Counted from the stretch's first letter, positions 1 through 13,293 are shown. The stretch is 64,000 bases of DNA from Hypomesus transpacificus (GCF_021917145.1 NC_061068.1:5783344-5847343); one strand, 5' to 3'. Numbers and translations: made by a program. The notes: generated from the sequence alone by a model not told the origin.

Positions 1-697
1 CTGAACAACCTCTCTCCAGATTCAAAAGAATATGAAGATACACAAGGTATGTTTATCTGTGCAAACGTCCTTCAGCTGTGTGGATGTTGTGACGGTTCCC
101 CCCAGCATCTGCCACGCACACCCAGGGAAGCTCCTCCACAGCACCACAAGGCCGTACGCCCAGACAGGCAGGCAGTGTGGACTGAACACAGAACAGAGAC
201 TCACATGAACCCTTTCTATCCCTGCTCTGTGCTTCAGCTGCCCTGGTGGTCGTTTCGGAGGTAGCGGACCAGGCCAATGACAACCTCAAGCAGGGGGTAG
301 GTCTTCTGTTTGTGTGCCTGTATGTTAGGTCTTCTGTTTGTGGGCCTGTATGTGCATGTGAGTATACTGTTCTGACTAGATCCTTGGTAGCCCCTTGCTG
401 ATGTTACCACGGAGCCCCTGTACTTTAGATGTTCCAAATGCACCTCCTTTTTCTGGGTGACCACACCGTTCTGTCTCTCCGCTGTCACCGGTGATTTATG
501 CAAGGACGAGAAAAGGTGACGTCATCAAAAGCTCCCGGGTGCACCGTAACAAAGGGTGCAGAGTGAGGGGCTGACGATCTCATGCACACTTATCCTCCTC
601 TGAGTCGCTGTCACGCCGCATCCCTCTCGCACAGACACCCACTCAGCTCAGTCACAGATAGCCCACACTGTCACCTTCCTCCCCTCTCCCTGCTCCC

Positions 698-747
<50 letters not shown>

Positions 748-2336
748 CGTGCTCATTAACACCTCCTCCCCCACTGATCCTGCTCACTGTCTCCTTCTTC
801 CTCCGTCTATCTCACCCTCGCACTCCCTCCCTCCCTCTCTCCTCCCTCCCTCCCCCACACACTCACAAGCACACTGTCTCACAAGTGTGCCCCCCACACA
901 CACACACTAACACAGGAACCCTCTATCTCCCCAGCTCCCTTTCAGTTTCCAGCCACACATCCTTTCCGCCTCCCTCCTTCTCATTCACAAACAAACGAGG
1001 ACAGTTGAATCCCCGCTCTCCCATTCTCCCTGTCCCTCACTGGAAAAAATGTCTGTGTTTCTCTCAGGAGAACTTGCTGCGGCTGGTCCACATAGAGTTC
1101 AGTGTCAGAGGCAAGCGAGACCTCCTCCAGCCAGACAGGGTGAGTGCCGTCTGCCTGAGTCTGGACAGTGTTACTCAGTTTCACTATCAGAACATACGCA
1201 GAGAAAATGCTATCACACCACCAATACCCTGGCTGGGATCGGTCCCTGGAGCCAGCAGGCCAAATGTACAGAGTGCCTTCTTGCTCACTTACTGTGTGTG
1301 TGTGTGTGTGTGTGTGCAGGTGTTTGTCAAGGAGGGCACTCTCATGAAAGTATCCAGGAAGAGTCGGCAGCCCAGACACCTGTTCCTGGTTAGTATTGTG
1401 TGTTTTCTATCTAACCACACAAGACAACTACAAATTCTGCAGATATGTTTCATTTGTATTGTGCTGTGATTATGTTGACGAATGACTTGCAGGTGGGGCA
1501 GGGAGGACAGGGGAGGTAACAGGAGACAGGGCCACAGGGTGGAGTGGGGAAGGTAGAGACAGACATGGGAGGTTGAGGGGCAGATAGTGGAGACTGGGGG
1601 GGGGGGGGGACAAGGCCACCGGGCCTCCCTCTCTCAGGGCTTGTTTTCCAGGGCTCCACTTCCTCACAGGATGTTTGGTGTGGGTCACTGGATGCTGGCT
1701 TCCTGTGTAGGGAGTGAACTGACAGGATTGTGAAAGCCAGACACCCTCTAGAGCCAGAGGAGGAGGAGGAATAACCATGGCTCACACATGTAGATAGAGC
1801 AGGGAGGGAGAGCTTGGTGTTCATGTTGACATAATATAGCATTGTTTGTTATTATTGTAACAACAGCGTATTTCACTCCTTCATACCTTTCTTCAGATTC
1901 ACTTGTGTAACACCCTGTATCTTCAGTCAGAGAGGGCCAGGCGTCATTTAAGGGCCTTTATGGAAAGTGTTTTGAAATAGAGAGGATCAGTCATCGAGAC
2001 ATTGACACCGACACTGAGACACACCAGTCTACTCCACCATCAGAGGACTGTCATGGCAACCAGTGGAAGGTCTTAGAAAGCCCAAGACAGAGGATGAGTG
2101 AGAGGAAGGATTACAGAGAGATGGGAGACAGAGGGGGAGCTGTCAAAAGAGGGAAGAGCGACAGGTGAAGGGTTTAAGGTTGTCATGGGGATGAAAGAGG
2201 GGTATGAAGAGGATAGGTGTGGTACAAGCTTGGTATATCTGGCAATGACTGTAAAAGTGGTTGGTAAAGTAATTCCTGCATTTTCTTGGATCTTCCTAGG
2301 AACCAATATGTAAGGCCTTACTCTGTGTGTGGGTGG

Positions 2337-2372
<36 letters not shown>

Positions 2373-5300
2373 CAGCGTAAATAACTCTGTCTGAGGGGCA
2401 GGGTGAAGCAGGTTCACAGAAGAAGCAGTATGGCCACAGTCACGGTCTCAGTCTGTTTGTGTTGTTGTTGTTGAGTTGTTTTTCTTGTTGCAGTGTCACT
2501 GCCTCCACCCAGCCACCCAGCCAGTCTCTCACACAGCTGAGAGCAGGAAGTAGGCCTGGGAGACAGGGCTGGGCGGAGGGCTGGGAGGAGGCCTGGGAGG
2601 AGGGCTGGGAGGAGGGCTGGGAGACAGGGCTTGGAGGAGGGGGGTGGACAGGGTTAGGAGGAGGGTTGGTAGATAGGGCTGGGGTACAGGGCTGGGGTAC
2701 AGGGCTGACTGAAGGGAGGGTGGACAGGGCTAGTGGACATGGCTTGGAGTGGACAGACATTTGGGAAGGAGAGGGCGGTGAATTCCTGGATGCAGCCTTA
2801 TGACCCACGGATGTTTAGACCACACATGATGTGTGAGCGATGATGTCACCCCTTTTGTCTCCTTCTAAATAAGGCAGCTGGAAACACAATGGCCCGAAGC
2901 ATGTTCTTCAATACTTTGTGTGTGATAAGCAAACAAACCTTGGCTTTTATCATGCAGGCTTTGTTGTGTACTAACATCGGAATTGGTGGCTGTAGGATTA
3001 AGCTGAGAGGTGTGAATGGTGTGAAAGGAAACTAACAGACTAACGAACGTGTGACTCACAAGCTAAGCAGAACTTGGACAAGCTCACACTGCCTCCTGGT
3101 GGCAGTAGAGGGTCATAAAGCCATGTTAGTCAGAAACTCTGCCATTATAAAATCCCCCTCCTTCACTGTTTACTATACCCAAAGTAAATTGTATGGATAC
3201 AACTTAAAGGTTCATATGAGATATGGGATTTTTGACCTGTCTATTTTTCTGTCTCCCATCAGATGAATGACATGATGCTGTACACCTACCCTCAGCAGGA
3301 TGGGAAATACAGGCTGAAAAACACACTCTCTCTGTCTGGGATGAAAGTGAGTTGACCTTTTACCCCAGAAGTATGGTCTGGCCCCTGTGTCAGTATGCAG
3401 TTTGTTGACAGGTCGCGTGCTTGTCTTTTCCTCCAGGTCAGCAAGCCGGTCATAGACAACGTGCTGAACGGCCTGAGGATCGAGGTGTCTGACATCACTA
3501 TCACGCTGTCAGCTAGGTGAGGGAGTGGCCTTACCAGTAGAGCCAGGTCCTCGTGCTCAGGCTCACAGACTGGGCCCGTGTCTTTGTGTCTAGGAACATA
3601 CTTTCGCTCCCTTTGTTGTTGTGGAGTTGGTAGCAATCGAGGCTCTCAAGCACACAAACCAGTCTCAGAAGCCCTGTGTTTTAGGGATGTGGTTAGCTAA
3701 TGTTCTCCTCTGCTCTCTCCTGTAGGGAGGTGGCGTAAATAAATGTAATATTCAGCATGTTTTCTGTGTGTGTGTGTGTGTAGCTCATGTGGAGAGAGGG
3801 AGGACTGGTTCCACACACTGAGCCGGGCCATAGCGGACCACGCTGCAGGACTCTGCACCTTCGGAGGACCCTGCAGCGAGGTAAAAATTCTCACTCCTAA
3901 CGCAACTCTGATGGCTGAGCGGTTAGGGAGTCGGGCAATTAATAAGAAGGTTACAGGTTCGATTCCCGGCCATGCCAAAAATAACGTTGTGTCCATGGGC
4001 AAGGCACTTCACCCTACTTACCTCGGGGGGAATGTCCCTGTACTTACTGTAAGTCGCTCAGAATAAGATCGCCTGCCAAATGACTAAATGTAACTCTACT
4101 CTGCTACCCCGGAGTCAAGTCCAAATAAATATCTGTATATTTTCATGCAGTAAGAACATTTCGTTGTAACATTGCTGTGTGTTCATCCAGGCCCGAGAGA
4201 AGTTGTGGATGGCCCTGGGAGAGGCAGCTCCAGTCATGGTGTCGGTGTCTCACGTGATGATGTGTATGAACTGTACCTCTGACTTCAGCCTGACCCTCCG
4301 ACGCCACCACTGCAATGCCTGTGGCAAGGTCAGAAACTCAGGCCACCGCCTACGCATCCTGTTGGTTATAATGTTCCAGGTTATCATGTTGTTGGGTATT
4401 ATTTAGGTTCTATTTCTGGTTGTTATATTGGTCGTTGTTATGTTGCTGGTTATCAAGTTGATCCTATGTACGCTTCTGTATGGCTTTGCACTAACGCCCT
4501 CCTCTATGCTTTTTCCCCCAGGTTGTGTGTCGTGCCTGCTCCAGGAACAGGTACCCTCTGAAGTATCTCAAAGACAGACTGTCCAAAGTGTGTGACCACT
4601 GCTATGACGAGCTGAGGAAAAGAGGTACAGTGGACCTGTAATACACCACCTTCACCTGACTGAACGTATGAATTGCAAAGAATATTTTCTTACTCATTTC
4701 TTTACTTTTCATCCTCATGTTATCTGTGTGCGTGTGCGTGTGTGTAGGTGTTAGTGTGTCAGGGGCGTGTGGTGACTCCAGCCCTCGCTCCCACAGGGCC
4801 AGCCGGCCCCTGTCCGCAGTCTTCCAGACCCTCCAGACCCCCAGCCTGTGGAGGAGCAGGAATAACAACTCCCCTCTCAGCCAGGTCTGGAACCGTAAAA
4901 AAGAAAGCAGTGCCTCTCAAATCAAAGTGAACACCAATAACAGGCCCTGACATGAGAGAACGTTACTCACAGTCTTGTTTGGCACGGGTTGATCTCAGAG
5001 TCTTTGAAGCCGGCAACGGATTGATTTTATAGTTATGAAAACAGAAATGTTTCTGATTAAGACCCATAGTCTGCCCACGGCATTAGCTAACCACTCTCTC
5101 GCTCCCTCTGCCTGTACATTCTCCTTTTTGTCACTCCACCAATGTCCCAGTGTATGTATGTACTTTGTCCAGTACAGTGCTGGACCACTGCCAGTGACCT
5201 CCCCTGACAGTGACCTCTGACCTGTGTTGCAGGTGGTGTTGGGGGCCGAGGGCTCCACCATGAGCGGCATCTTGCAGCGCCGAAAGAAGAGCAAGAGGAA

Positions 5301-6204
5301 ATGGAAGAGATTGTGGTTCCTCCTCAAAGACAAGGTGCTCTACACCTTCACAGCACGCGAGGTGAGGGGGCACTGAGTCTCCCACACCAGCCCCAAACAC
5401 ACACACACACACACATGCAAACACACACACACATACAAACACACATGCAAACACACATGCACATACAAACACACATGCACACACATACAAACACATATGC
5501 ACACACACACACACACACGCGCACACACATACAAACACGCTAAAGCCCCTATGCACAGTCCTCAGGTGGAGAATTTCTTTGCTCTCTCACTTTCATTCTT
5601 TTTGCATGATCTGCTTGAACCATGTGTTGTATAATATTGAACATAATGGACAACTCAAGTGTGCATCCGTCCACTGACGTGAGTCAGTGACCTAAAGGAG
5701 TATTCCTGTTTGTATTGCTGAGTGTTAAGTTGAGCTACAGATCCTCCCACCCCTCTCACCCTTCCTCGCTCCCCTCAGGACAAGGTGGCATCAGAGAGTC
5801 TTCCTCTGCAGGGCTTCACAGTGAAGCTGTCAGAGCAACCAGAGGGGGAGCAGAGCAGCAACGTGTTTCACCTCTACCACAAGAAGACCCTCTACTACAC
5901 CTTCAGAGCAGAGGACGAGCATGCAGCGCGCAGGTCAGCTTGGAACACACACCGCCTTCTACACACACACACACACACACACACTGCCTTCTACACACAC
6001 ACACACCGCCTTCTACACACACACACACTGCGTTCTACACACACACACACAGCACAGGCACACACATCAGGGACTCAAATTACTGTTCAAGTAAATAGCA
6101 GTCACTCTAACCTGAAATACACAGGGCTTTTTGGATAAAAAAACATGTTGTTTTCTCTTTTTGGCAGGTGGGTCAACGCCATAGAAGAGGCCACAGTTTT
6201 ATAG
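1..6204 (+). CDS. fgd5: FYVE, RhoGEF and PH domain protein, FGD5-like (3' part; 5' end outside window)
   Basis: Thirteen exons join in frame to 401 residues plus stop: 1-46, 238-296, 1068-1139, 1320-1388, 3263-3346, 3437-3516, 3784-3880, 4191-4328, 4522-4624, 4748-4884, 5233-5361, 5779-5933, 6168-6204. The window opens inside the end of the DH (Rho guanine-nucleotide exchange) domain. Next come a first PH domain (about residues 62-165), a FYVE zinc finger (about 186-248, with CMNC, RRHHCNACG, CRAC and CDHC zinc-ligand pairs), a Ser/Arg-rich linker and a second PH domain to the C-terminus (about 300-400, ending EEATVL). FGD proteins activate Cdc42-type GTPases and bind phosphoinositides; FGD5 is known from endothelium. 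The FYVE block (MMCMNC, DFSLTLRRHHC, YPLKYLKDR) fits FGD5 better than FGD6 or FGD1, judged from memory of the human proteins. Paralogue a or b cannot be decided here. All junctions are GT-AG. Confidence 0.88.
695..741. repeat. Poly-C followed by (TC)n microsatellite
   Basis: C-run 695-708, then TC repeats to about 741. It creates a long spurious low-complexity open frame across the fgd5 intron (582-1469). Confidence 0.9.
2325..2372. repeat. (GT)n/(GA)n microsatellite
   Basis: GT repeats merge into a short GA run, in an fgd5 intron. Confidence 0.85.
2545..2725. repeat. G-rich minisatellite
   Basis: Repeated 'gggctgggaggag' and 'gacagggctggg' units of about 12-15 bases with variation. The G-runs are strongly strand-asymmetric (G on +). 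It lies in an fgd5 intron. Confidence 0.8.
3908..4093 (+). mobile_element. tRNA-derived SINE, copy 1
   Basis: Starts with a tRNA-like head (atggctgagcggttagggag, then B box ggttcgattcccgg). The body follows (gggcaaggcacttcacccta, tacctcggggggaatgtccc), then a tail (aagtcgctcagaataagatc, gccaaatgactaaatgta). Internal pol III A and B boxes are visible. It is in an fgd5 intron. The head most resembles a tRNA of the Leu/Ser class. Confidence 0.85.
5395..5540. repeat. Compound (CA)n microsatellite
   Basis: CA repeats with interspersed 'tacaaa' and 'catgcaaa' units, directly after the fgd5 exon ending at 5361. It makes overlapping low-complexity open frames on both strands that are not genes. Confidence 0.9.
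5955..6066. repeat. Tandem (CA)n with 'cgccttcta' spacers
   Basis: Four or so blocks of CA repeats separated by 'ctgccttcta' or 'ccgccttcta', forming a 20-30-bp minisatellite in the last fgd5 intron. Confidence 0.85.
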
Positions 6205-7735
6205 CACCTGCTTTCCCTCCTCAGTCCCACTTCAACACGGCCCCAGCCTTCCCACAGAACAGCGCACTGTCACTCGTATCTATCAAGAGGTGACTTCTGT
6301 TCATCTTTCCTGGATTCATAAACTCCCACTCTGTGAGAATGCCTCACTGGAAAATAGGATCTGTAGCCATGCTGCCGCCTAGTGGAGAAGGATACCCTCT
6401 GCATGGAGTTTGTTGTTAAATGGAGAGTAATGCACCCACTCCTGACCAATCACCAAAATCGAAGAGGCCACAAAGGAACACGAGCTCGTCGTTTTCTGTT
6501 CAGATCATATAAGGCACAAAGCTGCTAGTTAGAAAGAGACTGCATGCCTCCACTCTTGCTCCTCCATCCTAAACCCCACTGACAACGTGACGTGTGTTCG
6601 TGCCGTTTCTGAGGAACTATGTCCCAGCACCGGCGTGCACTCAGTGCAGACCATCATTTTTCTACTGTTGAATCTCCATCTATAAATCGCCTTCATTTTG
6701 AATATGAGACAACTGTCCGTTAATCTTGCTATGGATTTTATGTACTTTTTTAATGCAAAAATTAAGAAAGAAATGATGTTTCAAATCAGTATTTACAAGT
6801 TGTGACAGTATTTACAAGAGAAAGAATAGTTTGTTGCCATTTTAGCATATGTTATGACATATTATATGTTGAGTATATATATTGTGTAGGCCTCATATTC
6901 AATATGTTGAAGTGAGGTATATGAGATTGTTGTACAGAAATGTTCTTATATGTTCTATGTTTCCAGCGAGACCATTTTGCTGCATTCTTAATGATAACGA
7001 TTTATCACAGTAAATCATCTACCCCCATGCAAAAACAATGACAGTAAGATCCTGAACAACTGTTTCTCTAAAGTTTTAATCGTTTTTAAAGTTTCATTTC
7101 ATCTATATTTTAAAGCATTGTTTGATTTCACCCCAAAATATTTACTTTAAGTGTGTAATTATTCAGGTGGATTTGGAACCATTAATGAATGACAAATCCA
7201 TGTTCTTTAAACAAGCACTTAAGGAATGGTTCCATTTTATAACCATTACAATTTTACAATTTCTGCTGTCAAAATACAGTATGCATGACAATGCATGTCA
7301 TTATTGAATAGACTCAGATTTCATGTGGCATCCTTGTGAAATAAGCTATGATGTCATATACAGTACAACTACCAAAATCAGGTTTTGCATCAATCAAGGG
7401 AAATTCCCAGCAGTATTAGTGACAGTGTGCCTTCCTTTAAACGTTTACCCTTCACACTTGAAGACGTCAAAACAAAAGGCCATCCAACCTGCTAGGCCAC
7501 ATTTGAACTCTGGCCGAAATGTAGGTAGTCCTTACTTAGACACTATCACATGCTGTAAATCATCACATTGTACTGTTCATACTGCCTTACGCTAATCCGG
7601 TTTGCTTTTATTAGTGTGTTTATGAGTTATACCTACAGTGTAATGGATTGTACCTCTTAATGGCCTTGCATATTGTGCATTGTAAATGTTGATGTAAATA
7701 CATACTGAAAATAAACTTATCTAAACAACGTAACA
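6205..7735 (+). other. fgd5: fgd5 3' UTR with polyadenylation signal
   Basis: After the TAG at 6202-6204 the sequence becomes AT-rich and non-coding. The first good AATAAA hexamer in a plausible context is at 7710-7715, so the transcript probably ends about 10-30 bases later. Small open frames here (for example near 7122 and 7323) have no coding character. Confidence 0.6.
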
Positions 7736-10499
7736 GTGTTCATAAAAACCTGCCGGTGGCCTAAAGCTCTAATCACCAACGTGTATGTACACAATATGTT
7801 ACATTTATCATGTGAGCTGTCTTCTCGGACCTTTCAGGCCTCATCCTGTCTCAGGCTTCCAATAGGTGACATTACATTACAATGATTCAAATCCAATTTC
7901 ACATTAGTCAACATCTGTTTGGAACCATAGAAAAAGAGATGAATGCAAGCGCCTTCTGTGTCCCTTCTATAAACTTCTAGAAGAGAGGAACGTGGTCATG
8001 CAAATGTGGAGTCTTGGAAAAAGGTTTCTCACATTTCCCTGCAGGCCCGAGGCATACATCCCAACCCGTCAACCCAACCTACAGTTTACCACAGATCCAA
8101 GTTATCGTTATTTAGCATCATCTTTCATCTGTTCAAGTCCATTGCCCTAGACAAACTAATATGACACAAGTGATATGAGTTCATTAGTTATATATCAAAG
8201 GATCCAAAAAAGCGCCAACCAACCAGTGGACCGAGACTAGTAAAGCAGCAACTTGTATGAATAATTAAAGATAAAGAAACAGCACAAAACATTTTGCCCT
8301 ATTTTCTTTTTTCAATGCCTGCAATATTAATGACTGAGTAACACTGCGGGCCCAATGCAGGAGCATTACAGAGAAACGCAGCCTTGTTTTTTATGTAGTG
8401 GGGTTTCCAAGTCCCTGGGAACAACCTTGTACGCTGGGTCTGGTCATGGAGGAAATACAGTACTCTGTACTGTACACTCACTTATTCAAGTCACTGAAGA
8501 GAGGGCAGGAAGGTCACAGCAGGAAGTATATAGGCCTCAAGAAGTATGAATTGGAAATATAAGAGAATCAGACTTAATGGAATGTGTGACAGAAAACTGA
8601 GAAAACTGAGAGGAATGAAATTGGGGTTGCTCTAGTTAACACTATCCCATGAGTCACAATGACCCAATACCAAGACAGAGACATGATGAGTGAGAAGAGA
8701 GACAAAAGTGAACTGAGAAACGTTTTCCTTCCAATGTACATAGAAGTTAAAAAGACCTTATCTCAACCCCCCCCCCGCCATTTACCTCTCTCCATCTCTT
8801 GCCAAAAATGAGGAACTAGAGATGCAGACTAGTTCACATGGGAATGTACAAATCGATGACTACTGTTCTCTGTGCCCTTCAGAGGTAGCAGGGTCTAAAA
8901 TAAGTAAGGTCATTTCCTCCTCAAGTTCTCTTTGGAAGGTTTCAGATCCACATCTATAGGCTCACAATGCAACATTGATTAAACTCAGCTATTACTGTCA
9001 TACACCAAACCACAGGAAATAATGACACAGAGAAGGTAGAAGAGTCTGAGGAGCAGGTAAACTCGGGTCGGAGACGGTAAGGGTGACTTGGAGAGAAGGA
9101 CACAGACTGACAGAATGGTGTTCTAATGCTTTAACTGAAAGGTACCTGGACTCTAAAATGTCAAGTCTGGTCCTAAGATACAGATTGAATTAGTGAGCAG
9201 TTTGACGTCTGCACCAGAGCTGTTCAGGGAGCGTTTATGCTTTGCAGGAATAAACAGTCAAGTCTACATATAGTCAGTTTAAACCAAACTGAAATTTGGT
9301 TCAAACAAGGTTCAAAGAGTATTCTGTGTTTCAGACCAGTTTTTGTCCATGTCTCATCTATTTATCTAATTTGTTTCTGCACTGCTGGCATGTAAAAATG
9401 CAGAAAACAGACCAGGTGTTTTTGAATTTCACACAACTTAAAACACTGTAGTGGCTAAACAAGGACAGGTTGGCAGCTTGTCAATACAAGCAGTTACAAG
9501 GCCTTAGTGTTTTACAATGTCACCATGTAAGGCTAAAATAAATAATTGTTGAGAAAAATGAGTGACGCCTGGTTTGCCTCATATCCTTAAAAAAACACAG
9601 AAAGGAATCACCCAGAGCTGGAGGGCTGTCACATAAAACATATTCAGACTTTATTTGTTTCTTCCTAGTTCAAGTTCAAGTTCAATTTTATTTATATTGC
9701 ACATTTAAAAACAGCCACACGGCTGACCAAAGTGCTTCACAGTCCTCCTACATGTAACAGACTGTAGAGAAACAGTTTGCCTAGATTGATGAGACAATAT
9801 GCCCTCTACTATGTTCATCGGTGCATTTATTTTCATAGTAGTAATTAATTTTTATATTAATATACACAGCCAACACAAAGACCCTATAGATGTGTGTTTA
9901 TGTGTAGGAGGGTGTAAAACTAGATGTAGAAATAAAAAATAACTGGAAGTTGAGGGCGGAGAATGAAATTAGGACAGAAAGAGAGAGTCTCAATCACTAT
10001 GATGTTTATTCTGGCAGCATAGGGCGCAACAGTCGTAGGCATTGCCAAGGGGAATGTGTATGTACACTGCCCTAACCACTGGTTCCAGCACACAGTGTCC
10101 TGATGGTTTCACTCACCATGAGTGCAGCAGTCAGTCTATAAAGTTCTAAAAGAGACCCAGTTGACAACAGTTGTTTTAGTTGAGTCATTGAAGGCAAAGT
10201 AAAAGTAAACTTAATGTGTTTCACAAATATTACAACCTATTCTTCAATGTAAAGTCAATGACTGGTGATACTGACATTTGAAAATGCTTGCTTATACTGT
10301 GGGTGACATCATACATAAATGGCACTAACCTTGTTGTGTCTTATTGTTGACTGAACAAAGGTATGGAAAATCCACCTCCTCAAATGTTTGTGTCCTGTGT
10401 CATCAGTGTTTGTGTGCCATAGGTAGAGTCTGAAAAAAACTCAAATAGCACTATGGGGGAGAGAGTCTAAATTTACCAGTCATTTCAGTCTTATAGTCA
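7736..10499. other. fgd5-prkcd intergenic region, no gene seen
   Basis: About 2.8 kb of AT-rich DNA. Apart from a short LINE-type tail near 9.66 kb (separate entry), I see no exon with splice sites, no RNA gene and no long open frame on either strand. Regulatory elements are possible but not identifiable by eye. Confidence 0.6.
9664..9745 (-). repeat. LINE-type 3' tail fragment
   Basis: A run of 'aagttc' units is followed by 'attttatttatattgcac' and 'gaccaaagtgcttcac'. The same module occurs in the opposite orientation at 49111-49172 (gcactttggtcggc, then tataaataaaa and acttgac). This is the common 3' end of CR1/L2-like elements in fish. I call the strand - because the tail reads outward on that strand. 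No coding part is attached. Confidence 0.5.
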
Positions 10500-11169
10500 G
10501 AGAAGAGGGTGGGGTTTGATGAGTCATCAGCACGTGATTCGATCAGTCCTGTGTGGGCGAGAAGAGGCCAACAGTTGAGGCACACTAGACAGCGAGATGT
10601 GTAGGTGTGGCCATTGTGGAGAGTTTACCTCTGCCTTTGAAGTGTGGTCCCGCCTCTCTACTCTGTGAAGTGGGATATCATACCCCTAGTGTGTGTGCGC
10701 GCCTGTGCCACATGTCCATCAATATTTGCTCGTGTCTGTTTACAGTTAGATGTCAGAAAGGCACACGTTTACAAGCCTCTTATTTTTTACATGTCGAAAA
10801 CATGTAGTGCTTTAAAAGAACACGTTTAGACCAAGCTAAAAAGAATAGAAAGGTTGTAAAACTAGATGAATAACACAAACATGAATATTATTACCTGCAC
10901 TCCTCCCGCCCAAACCATCCCTTTTCTCAACCCCACCCTCTCTTGGTCTCTCTCTCCTTCGCTCTCTCTCTGTCCGCACTTCGGATGTCACCTGGCAACG
11001 TCACATTCGTCTCGACACTGCATTGCTAAAGAAAGAGAGAGGGAAAGAGCAGCGGGTTGTCGAACACTTCCTCAAACACACTGAAAATTTGTAGTGTGTA
11101 AAAGAGAGACAAGAGAGTACCAAAGGAGGTAAAACACACGTAAATTTAAATCTACAACCTAGTCTGAAG
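10500..11169 (+). promoter_or_regulatory. prkcd: Putative prkcd promoter and non-coding first exon
   Basis: A strong splice donor (gaag|gtaagt, GT at 11170) ends a likely untranslated first exon. The stretch about 10900-11169 has no in-frame start feeding prkcd. Upstream there is an AP-1-type site (TGAGTCA, 10520-10526) directly followed by a CACGTG E-box (10531-10536). I see no clear TATA box. The next prkcd exon begins at 17428 after gtttcag, 21 bases before the ATG. The transcription start is not determined. Confidence 0.4.
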
Positions 11170-13249
11170 GTAAGTAAACCACTTCACGGCGAACTAGATT
11201 ACGTAAAGTTAATAAAGAATTTGAAAAAGCTGACGTGACAAAGTATCAAATGCGCTACGGAAATTATTTTTGAAAGAGTGCCTGCGATTTTTGTCTAATA
11301 GCCATCATAACGAAAGTAAAAGTTTAGATTTAGTGTTAAGACTTCTAAAAAACTACACTGCCAACAGTTGTCTTTTGTTAACTGCAAGGTGCTGTCGGAG
11401 CAGGCACTTTAGGAACAGGCTTGAAATCAGAGAATTGAAACTGTGGGAAACATTTGTTCGAGTCTCCATCTGTAGGAGAATGATTTATCCGTGTTGTACT
11501 TACGCAACGTGGTTAGTGTTCAGTGAGACATCTGCATGAGTTTCACGCAACATTTTAGTTATAGAAACGTCACTTTTTTGGAATGGGTTTTTATGGCCAA
11601 CCACGAAACCTACAACAAACATGCATGCTGAATTTATATATGTGTAACTAGAGAAAGCCGAGTTCATCGTTCAAATTGTTCATCCTTTTACGTCCATTGT
11701 GGAACTTGGATTGTGACATGGCGATTATGGCTTGGTGGTTGTTGTGGACCCCCCCAACTTCTCACTCCACCACAACATACAAAAAAATGCACCAAGATCC
11801 CTAACGGCTTATGCACAATTTGTGCACCACCAAAGGTTTCTTTTGTATTTAATGTTTTGATTAGGTCTACTTTTGTATACGATTGTATTACTGTGCAATG
11901 TATAAAGTGGTTAGGCACGGCCGTTTCACTTGTCATAACAGAAGTCGTAGGCAATCGGCATATTCTAGGAATGCAGGCCTGCTGTTTATGGAACACCATC
12001 TTCCACTATATGCCTATATTTAGATCGCAAGACCCTATTGCTCTATTTCCAAACGATACTACAATAACTGTGGCAGAGTAGACATTGAAGTCAGAGTGGA
12101 GTCATCATAGTTCAAATCAGGAGTTGACACAGATGTTCATGTGTCACCACACTTTGAAAGAAAGGCTCTATATGTACATGTGGCTGCATTTGGAGCAGTC
12201 AGACCATTGTGTCAATGTTGGCTGTGGATTGTGGTTCTGAGGACACGGTTGTGACATCTGCTCACTGGAGCACTCCTTCCATCACTGATCCCTGGCATAA
12301 GAATAACAGACATACATGTCACCCTGGATCTGCAGGAGCCAAGCCAGGTTCACAATGACACACACACACACACAGTCTTCTGTGTGCACAGCCAACTTTA
12401 CATACAGAGCTAGATCCTTTTCTGTCTGTGGGGTCATAATGTTCATGATGGCACTGGCAGTCAACTTGTATCCTTTATTTATTTAGAAAACACCTGCTTC
12501 TACTACATCTAAAGCTAGACCATGCACACTCAATTAAACAGACATGGAGCGGTAAATTCAAGGGCATTGCACAGGCTGTTGTACATCATTAACAGTGTTG
12601 GTGTTACTTGTTAAATGAGTGATGATCGTGCTTCTTCACACCTTCTACAGTTAGATAATTATGTTTGAGTTATATCCCTCTCTCGGATCCCCACTCTTCC
12701 TCGCTCGTACTCTCTATGTGCCTGTCATGCTATGTCCCCCACTGCAGTCAGTCGCCCTACCTGTGTCTCTCAGGGTGCTTTGCTGTCTGAGGCGCACATT
12801 AATCAAGCTGCTGTGAACTGTGAGAGAGGCAGTAATGGACACCACTGTTCATGCACAAGGAACGGGAGGGAGCAGTGCTTGTGTGTGTTTTGTGTTGGTG
12901 TGTGAGAAAGAGGGAGAGATACAGGCAGGCATTTTATAACTTTTGTATTGATTGGAAAGTATTGTGCGTCTAGCAGTCCAAAATCAATGGCACTCTGGGC
13001 GGAATTTACCTCCGCACAGCCGTCCTCCCTTTGACCTTGAACCAGGAACCTCATCCCTCTGCATCCTTCCTCTTTCTTCCTTCTCTCCTCTCCTCTTTTA
13101 TTTTCCTCTGATTTTTCCTCCCTCCTTTCAGCTGTCCTGCAGCAACGTGAGGTTCTTGAATGTTGTAGTGTGTGTGTGTGTGTGTATGTGTGTGTGTATA
13201 CTAGTGTGTGTATTGTGTGTACACTAAGTCCCTGGTTTGTGTCTTAGGA

Positions 13250-13293
13250 CACCTGCGTGTGAACCTGTCACCTGCGTGTGAACATGTCACCTG
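13250..13293. repeat. Three CACCTG E-boxes on a 19-bp repeat
   Basis: CACCTG occurs at 13250-13255, 13269-13274 and 13288-13293, each exactly 19 bases from the last, within a repeated 'acctgcgtgtgaac' unit. CACCTG is the core of ZEB/Snail-type E2-box sites. It lies in prkcd intron 1. It may be only a small tandem duplication. Confidence 0.55.

Noticed and set aside
952-1400. Antisense gene opposite fgd5 exons
   Set aside because: The - strand frame 981-1379 is the shadow of conserved + strand exons plus a GT repeat.
582-1469. 295-codon open frame in an fgd5 intron
   Set aside because: It is made of poly-C, TC and CA repeats and overlaps two real fgd5 exons in another frame. The amino-acid content is low complexity (SLSLSLS, PHTHTNT).
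5131-5556. Overlapping Cys/Val-rich - strand and His/Thr-rich + strand frames
   Set aside because: They are direct translations of the CA microsatellite next to an fgd5 exon.
5395-6066. CRISPR-like array (regular repeats with spacers)
   Set aside because: The repeats are CA microsatellite blocks in a vertebrate intron; no direct-repeat/spacer structure and no cas genes.
11713-12081. 122-codon frame in prkcd intron 1
   Set aside because: No recognisable domain, no supporting splice or start context; expected by chance in a 6 kb intron.
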